The translations under genes and the position numbers were made by a program. From positions 62,001-126,000 of the forward strand of contig NZ_JAPDNT010000007.1 of the NCBI RefSeq assembly GCF_025989185.1: a DNA stretch of 64,000 nucleotides, read 5' to 3'. The notes under the pieces are model-generated. The model saw nothing but the letters and a program-made list of their open reading frames with translations. It was not told the origin of the DNA and did not search any database. Source of the DNA: Limobrevibacterium gyesilva (lineage in GTDB: Bacteria; Pseudomonadota; Alphaproteobacteria; Acetobacterales; Acetobacteraceae). This document shows, one piece after another, positions 59,571 to 64,000 of the stretch. The stretch's first letter is position 1; each line of letters begins with the position of its first letter.

Positions 59571-61174
59571 ATGAAGACCACGCGTCGGACCATCATGCAG
59601 ACAGGGCTGGCCATCGCGGCCATCGCGGCCGCACCTTCGGTCTTGCGGGCGCAAGCCCGGCCGCCGGCATCACGCACGATCCGCGCGGTGATGCACGGCG
59701 ACATCCGACCTACGATCCGATCTGGACGACGGCGAACATGTCCGCCTATCACGGGGCCATGGTCTACGACACGCTGTTCGGCATCGACGGCGAAGAGGCG
59801 CCGCAGCCGCAGATGGTCGGCAAATACGGCGCCTCCGACGACAAGCTGACATGGACTTTCGAGTTGCGCGACGGCCTGCGCTGGCATGACGGCACGGCGG
59901 TGACGACGGCCGATGTCGTTCCCTCGCTGAAGCGCTGGGCCGCCCGCAATGGCGCCGCCCAGTTGATGATGCAGCGGGTGCAGGCCATCGAGGCCAAGGA
60001 CGACAAGACATTCACCATCGTGCTCAAGGAGAGGTTCGGGCTGCTGCTGGACACCCTGGCCAGCAGCGACACGCCGACCTGCTTCATGATGCGCAAGCGG
60101 GAGGCCGAGACCGACCCGATGCAGAAGATCGACCAGGTGGTCGGTTCCGGGCCGTTCACGTTCAATGTCGCGGAGACGAAGGCGGGGTCGCAGTACGTCT
60201 ATGACAAGAACGCCACCTACGTGCCGCGCGGCGAGCCCCCCAGCGGCATTGCCGGCGGCAAGGTGGTGAAGGTGGACCGCGTCATCTACCAGAACATGCC
60301 GGACAGCCAGACGGCGGTGGCGGCCTTGCAGGCGGGTGAGATCGACTTCTACGAGATCCCGCCGATCGACCTGATGGCGCAGCTGCAATCCGATCCCAAC
60401 CTCGTCTTCGAGGTGCTCTCCGAGCTTGGAACGGTCGGCATGATGCGGGTGAACCACCTGCAGCCGCCGTTCGACAACCAGAAGGTCCGGCAGGCATTGC
60501 TGTACACCGTCAAGCAGGAAGACATGCTGCGGCCGACCTTCGTCGATCCGAAGTGGTTCCATGGCTGCGGCAGCTTCTTCACCTGCGGATCGCCGATGGA
60601 GAACGACGCCAACATGGCGTGGTACACCGGCGGGCAGAACCTGGCGAAAGCGCGCGAACTGATGAAAGAGGGAGGCTATGACGGCCGTCCGATCGTGCTG
60701 CTGCAGGCCACCAACATTCCCTACATGAGCAATGCGGCGACCGTCCTTGCGCAGCAACTGCGTTCGGCCGGGTTCACGGTGCAGCTGGAGCCGATGGACT
60801 GGTCCAACGTGGTGCAGCGCCGCACCAGCAAGGCCCCGCCGGACAAGGGCGGGTGGAACATCTTCATCACCTCAGGCGGGGGAAGCAGCTACAGCAATCC
60901 CTATATCGACATCGGCATGGCCGCGAACGGCGAGAAGGGGTGGTACGGCTGGCCGACGAACGAGCTGCACGAGCAGCTGCGGGAGAAATGGATCAACGCC
61001 GAGACGCTCGCCGAGCGCAAGGCGATCGCCCGGCAGATCCAGGACAATGCCTGGAATTTCGTGCCGCATCTCTATTACGGCCAATGGACGCAACCGGTGG
61101 CCCACCGCAAGAACGTAACCGGCTGGGTTCATGTGCCGGAGATCATCCCGTTCTGGAACGTCCAGAAGGGCTGA
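59571..61174 (+). pseudogene. ABC transporter substrate-binding protein, family 5, frameshifted near N-terminus
   Basis: Starts MKTTRRTIMQTGLAIAAIAA (twin-arginine-like signal) and reads in the first frame up to AVMHGDI; the rest (PTYDPIWTTANMSAYHG...) continues in a different frame. The paralog at 61313 has ATCCCGAC where this gene has ATCCGAC (59703-59709): one C is missing. Downstream the protein is intact to the stop at 61174 and closely parallels its neighbour. As it stands no full-length secreted protein can be made; either the gene is broken or the assembly has a one-base error. Confidence 0.88.
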
Positions 61175-61312
61175 CGGAGAGTCTTCCTGCGGCCCCGGGC
61201 CGTTACGTGCTTGTCGCACAAACGGAACCAGCGTTACTGTTCAGGCCCGCAGTACGTGCCGCACGCTCCCGCCAGAGGAGCGGCGGCGCTGCGACGAACA
61301 GGGAGCGGGAAG

Positions 61313-62917
61313 ATGAAGACGACGCGCCGGACGATCATGACGACCGGGCTTGCGGCGGCTGCTACCGTGGCCGGACCCGGCATCCTGCGGGCACAGACCC
61401 GCCCGCCGGCCGCGCGCACCATCCGCGCGGTGCCGCATGGCGACATCCCGACTTACGACCCGATCTGGACCACGGCGAACATGTCCGCCTATCACGGCGC
61501 GATGGTCTACGACACGCTGTTCGGCATCGACGCCAACCTCGCGCCGCAGCCACAGATGGTCAGCGGCTTCGGCGTTTCCGAGGACAAGCTGACCTGGACG
61601 TTCGAGCTGCGCGACGGGTTGCGCTGGTCGGACGGCAGCGCCGTCACCTCGGCCGACGCGGTCCCGAGCATCCGCCGCTGGGCGGTGCGGTCCGGCTCCG
61701 GCCAGCTGCTGCTGCCACGTATCAGGGATGTGTCGGCGAAGGACGACAAGACCTTCATCATCGCGCTGAAGGAGCCGTTCCCGCTGCTGCTGGACATGCT
61801 GGCCTCCAGCACCACGCCGCTGTGCTTCATCATGCGCAAGCGCGAGGCGGAAACCGACCCGATGCAGAAGATCGACCAGGTCGTCGGCTCGGGGCCGTTC
61901 ATCCTGAACGCCGGCGAGACCAAGGCCGGCAACCAGTACGTCTACGACAAGAACCCGAACTACGTGCCGCGCGGCGAACCCCCCAGCGGCATCGCCGGCG
62001 GCAAGGTGGTGAAGGTGGACCGGGTGATCTTCCAGAACATGCCGGACAGCCAGACGGCGGTGGCAGCGCTGCAGGCGGGCGAGATCGATTTCTACGAGAT
62101 CCCGCCGATCGATCTGCTCGACCAGTTGCAGGGCGACCCGAACATCACCGTGGAGAACCTCTTCGAACTGGGGGCGGAGGGCTATATCGGCCTCAACTGG
62201 CTGCACCCGCCCTTCGACAACCAGAAGCTGCGGCAGGCGCTGCTATATATCGTCAAGCAGGAGGACATGCTGCGGCCGACCTTCGTCGACCCGAAATGGT
62301 ATCGCACTTGCGGCAGCTGGTTCGCCTGCGGCTCGCCGATCGAGAACGATGCCAACACCGCCTGGTTCAAGGGCGGCCAGGACCTTGCCAAGGCACGGGC
62401 GCTGATGAAGGAAGGCGGCTATGACGGCCGCCCCGTGGTGATGCTGCAGGCCACGAACATCCCGTACATGATGAATGCCGCGACGGTCATGGCGCAGCAG
62501 ATGCGCTCGGCCGGGTTCAACGTGCAGCTTGCGCCCATGGACTGGGCCAATGTCGTGCAGCGCCGCTCCAGCAAGGCGCCGCCGGACCAGGGCGGCTGGA
62601 ACATCTTCTTCACGTCCTCGGGCGGCCTCGCCATGAGCAATCCCTACATGATCGGCGGCATGGCCACGATCGGCGACAAGGGATGGTTCGGCTGGCCCAC
62701 CGACGAACGCAACGAGCAGCTGCGCGACCAGTGGCTGAAGGCGGAGACATTGGAGCAGCGCAAGGTGGTCGCCGCGCAGATCCAGGATAATGCCTGGAAC
62801 ATCGTGCCGCACATGTATTACGGCCAATGGGTCCAGCCCACGGCGCACCGGAAGAACGTGACCGGTTGGCTGCACGTGCCCGAGGTGATTCCGTTCTGGA
62901 ACGTCGTGAAGACCTGA
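61313..62917 (+). CDS. ABC transporter substrate-binding protein, family 5 (Tat-type signal)
   Basis: A 534-residue periplasmic binding protein of the dipeptide/opine class. Signal MKTTRRTIMTTGLAAAATVA; then TIRAVPHGDIPTYDPIWTTANMSAYHG, LRDGLRWSDGSAV and repeated PPIDLLDQLQ-like sequence. It is a tandem duplicate of the gene at 59571. GGGAGCGGGA precedes ATG 61313. DppB- and DppC-type permeases follow, so this copy is the likely functional binding protein of that importer. Confidence 0.93.
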   Translation: MKTTRRTIMTTGLAAAATVAGPGILRAQTRPPAARTIRAVPHGDIPTYDPIWTTANMSAYHGAMVYDTLFGIDANLAPQPQMVSGFGVSEDKLTWTFELRDGLRWSDGSAVTSADAVPSIRRWAVRSGSGQLLLPRIRDVSAKDDKTFIIALKEPFPLLLDMLASSTTPLCFIMRKREAETDPMQKIDQVVGSGPFILNAGETKAGNQYVYDKNPNYVPRGEPPSGIAGGKVVKVDRVIFQNMPDSQTAVAALQAGEIDFYEIPPIDLLDQLQGDPNITVENLFELGAEGYIGLNWLHPPFDNQKLRQALLYIVKQEDMLRPTFVDPKWYRTCGSWFACGSPIENDANTAWFKGGQDLAKARALMKEGGYDGRPVVMLQATNIPYMMNAATVMAQQMRSAGFNVQLAPMDWANVVQRRSSKAPPDQGGWNIFFTSSGGLAMSNPYMIGGMATIGDKGWFGWPTDERNEQLRDQWLKAETLEQRKVVAAQIQDNAWNIVPHMYYGQWVQPTAHRKNVTGWLHVPEVIPFWNVVKT

Positions 62918-62933
62918 GGGGACCTGCGACCTC

Positions 62934-63875
62934 ATGATCGGCACCATCGTGCGGCGCCTGTTGTCGATGTTGCCGGTCATGGGCGTGGTGGCCGTCTGCG
63001 TCTTCCTGCTGCTGCATCTCGCCCCCGGCGATCCTGCGGCGATCATCGCCGGCGAGAACGTCTCGCCCGAGAACATCGCCCGCATCCGCGCGCAGCTTGG
63101 CCTCGACCAGCCGGTGTGGCGGCAGTTCCTGGTCTGGGTGGGCTCGCTGCTGACGGGGGATCTGGGCCAGTCGATGTTCTGGGGCGATTCCGTCACCTCG
63201 CTGATCGGGCAGCGCGCCGAGCCGACGATATCGCTCGCGTTCACGACGGTGATGGTCGCGGTGTTCCTGGCGATCGGTCTCGGCGTGCTGGCGGCCGCCT
63301 GCGCCGGCACGCTGGTCGACCGGCTGGTGATGGGCTTCGCCGTCATGGGGTTCTCGGTGCCGGTGTTCGTGGTCGGCTATCTGCTGATCTTCGTGTTCGC
63401 CATCAACCTGAAATGGCTGCCGGTGCAGGGCTACACGCCGATTTCCGAAGGCGTGGCGCCGTGGCTGCGCAATCTCGTGCTGCCGTCGATCGCGCTCGGC
63501 ATGGCCTATGTGGCGCTGATCGCGCGCATCACCCGCACCACCATGCTGGACGTGCTGGCCGAGGACTACATGCGCACGGCGAAGGCGAAGGGCGTGGCCA
63601 TGCGGCCGATGCTGTTCAGGCACGCGCTCAAGAACGCTGCGGTGCCGATCGCCACCGTCGTGGGCAACGGCGTCGCCTTGCTGATCGGCGGCGTTGTGAT
63701 CACCGAAACCGTCTTCAACATTCCGGGCGTCGGGCGGCTCGTCGTGGATGCGATCGCACGGCGCGACTATCCGATCATCCAGGGCGTCATCATGGTGTTC
63801 TCCGGCGTCTATGTGCTGGTCAACCTGCTCGTGGACCTGTCCTACACGTTTCTCGACCCCAGGATCCGCGATTGA
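62934..63875 (+). CDS. Dipeptide-type ABC transporter permease (DppB family)
   Basis: A 313-residue permease with six helices. DppB landmarks: HLAPGDPAAIIAGENVSPENIARIRAQLGLDQP in the N-terminal third, a periplasmic GDSVTSLIGQRAEPTI and the coupling loop ARITRTTMLDVLAEDYMRTAKAKG. It starts 16 bases after the binding protein and one base before the DppC-type gene. Confidence 0.94.
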   Translation: MIGTIVRRLLSMLPVMGVVAVCVFLLLHLAPGDPAAIIAGENVSPENIARIRAQLGLDQPVWRQFLVWVGSLLTGDLGQSMFWGDSVTSLIGQRAEPTISLAFTTVMVAVFLAIGLGVLAAACAGTLVDRLVMGFAVMGFSVPVFVVGYLLIFVFAINLKWLPVQGYTPISEGVAPWLRNLVLPSIALGMAYVALIARITRTTMLDVLAEDYMRTAKAKGVAMRPMLFRHALKNAAVPIATVVGNGVALLIGGVVITETVFNIPGVGRLVVDAIARRDYPIIQGVIMVFSGVYVLVNLLVDLSYTFLDPRIRD

Positions 63876-63876
63876 G

Positions 63877-64000
63877 ATGACCCTCCGACGCTTCGGCCGC
63901 CGCAACCCGACGATCGTCATCGGCGCTTTGCTGCTGCTGCTGGTCACCGCCGCTGCCATCGCGGCGCCGCTCATCGCCGGCGACCCGCTGCTGATCACGC
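63877..64000 (+). CDS. Dipeptide-type ABC transporter permease (DppC family), partial
   Basis: The first 41 codons of a gene that runs off the right edge: MTLRRFGRRNPTIVIGALLL, a first membrane helix and then AAIAAPLIAGDP, the classical DppC/OppC N-terminus. It begins one base after the DppB-type stop, so both permeases are coupled. ATP-binding genes would be expected beyond the window. Confidence 0.85.
   Translation, partial: MTLRRFGRRNPTIVIGALLLLLVTAAAIAAPLIAGDPLLIT

Overview
This is a very GC-rich, densely coded stretch of an alphaproteobacterial chromosome. Three conserved syntenies support that placement: RNase J - DUF1467 - proS - lolC/lolD - dnaE; rpsB - tsf - pyrH - frr - uppS - cdsA - dxr - rseP - bamA - skp - lpxD - fabZ - lpxA - lpxI; and an mmgR/suhB-type small RNA. 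The many twin-arginine-like substrate-binding proteins and the overall gene content point to Rhodospirillales, probably an Acetobacteraceae relative. That lower-level placement is inference only.

Layout. 1-7603: housekeeping (RNA decay, prolyl-tRNA synthetase, lipoprotein export, replicative polymerase). 7628-11363 (minus): a two-gene unit of an ExeA-type membrane ATPase with a very long Pro/Ala linker and Sel1-like tail, followed by a TAXI solute-binding protein with no TRAP permease nearby. 11831-13124: a class IV aminotransferase and an SRPBCC protein. 13350-28296: translation, isoprenoid, phospholipid, outer-membrane and lipid A synthesis genes, interrupted between rseP and bamA by a methyltransferase gene followed by two strong palindromes. 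28299-30878: a glyoxalase-like protein and a YcjX/YcjF pair where lpxB might be expected. 30988-37692: nutrient scavenging genes, with two solute-binding proteins lacking permeases, a variant M28 peptidase, an alpha/beta hydrolase and a divergent GntR regulator with a palindromic operator candidate. 37727-43761 (minus): CstA/YbdD and a ribose-type ABC importer. 43976-47590: a thiopurine-methyltransferase-like protein, an HtrA protease and a PQQ-type sugar dehydrogenase. 47697-55946: a hydrolase and phosphoribosyltransferase, a B12-dependent (oxygen-independent) ribonucleotide reductase with a frameshift, and a complete branched-chain 2-oxoacid dehydrogenase (E1 alpha, E1 beta, E2, E3). 55952-59107 (minus): a carbohydrate ABC importer without ATPase. 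59571-64000: tandem duplicated dipeptide-type solute-binding proteins, the first frameshifted, then a DppB permease and the start of DppC.

Strongest points for a second look. (1) A perfect FNR/FixK box (TTGAT-N4-ATCAA) 51 bases upstream of the 47697 start makes the hydrolase-phosphoribosyltransferase-NrdJ unit a likely low-oxygen operon. (2) The ExeA-like ATPase plus orphan TAXI protein looks like an uncharacterised envelope system. (3) An mmgR/suhB-like small RNA lies upstream of proS. (4) Two single-base frameshifts at short homopolymers are either real gene decay or assembly errors. I saw no tRNA, rRNA, CRISPR, transposase or phage gene.
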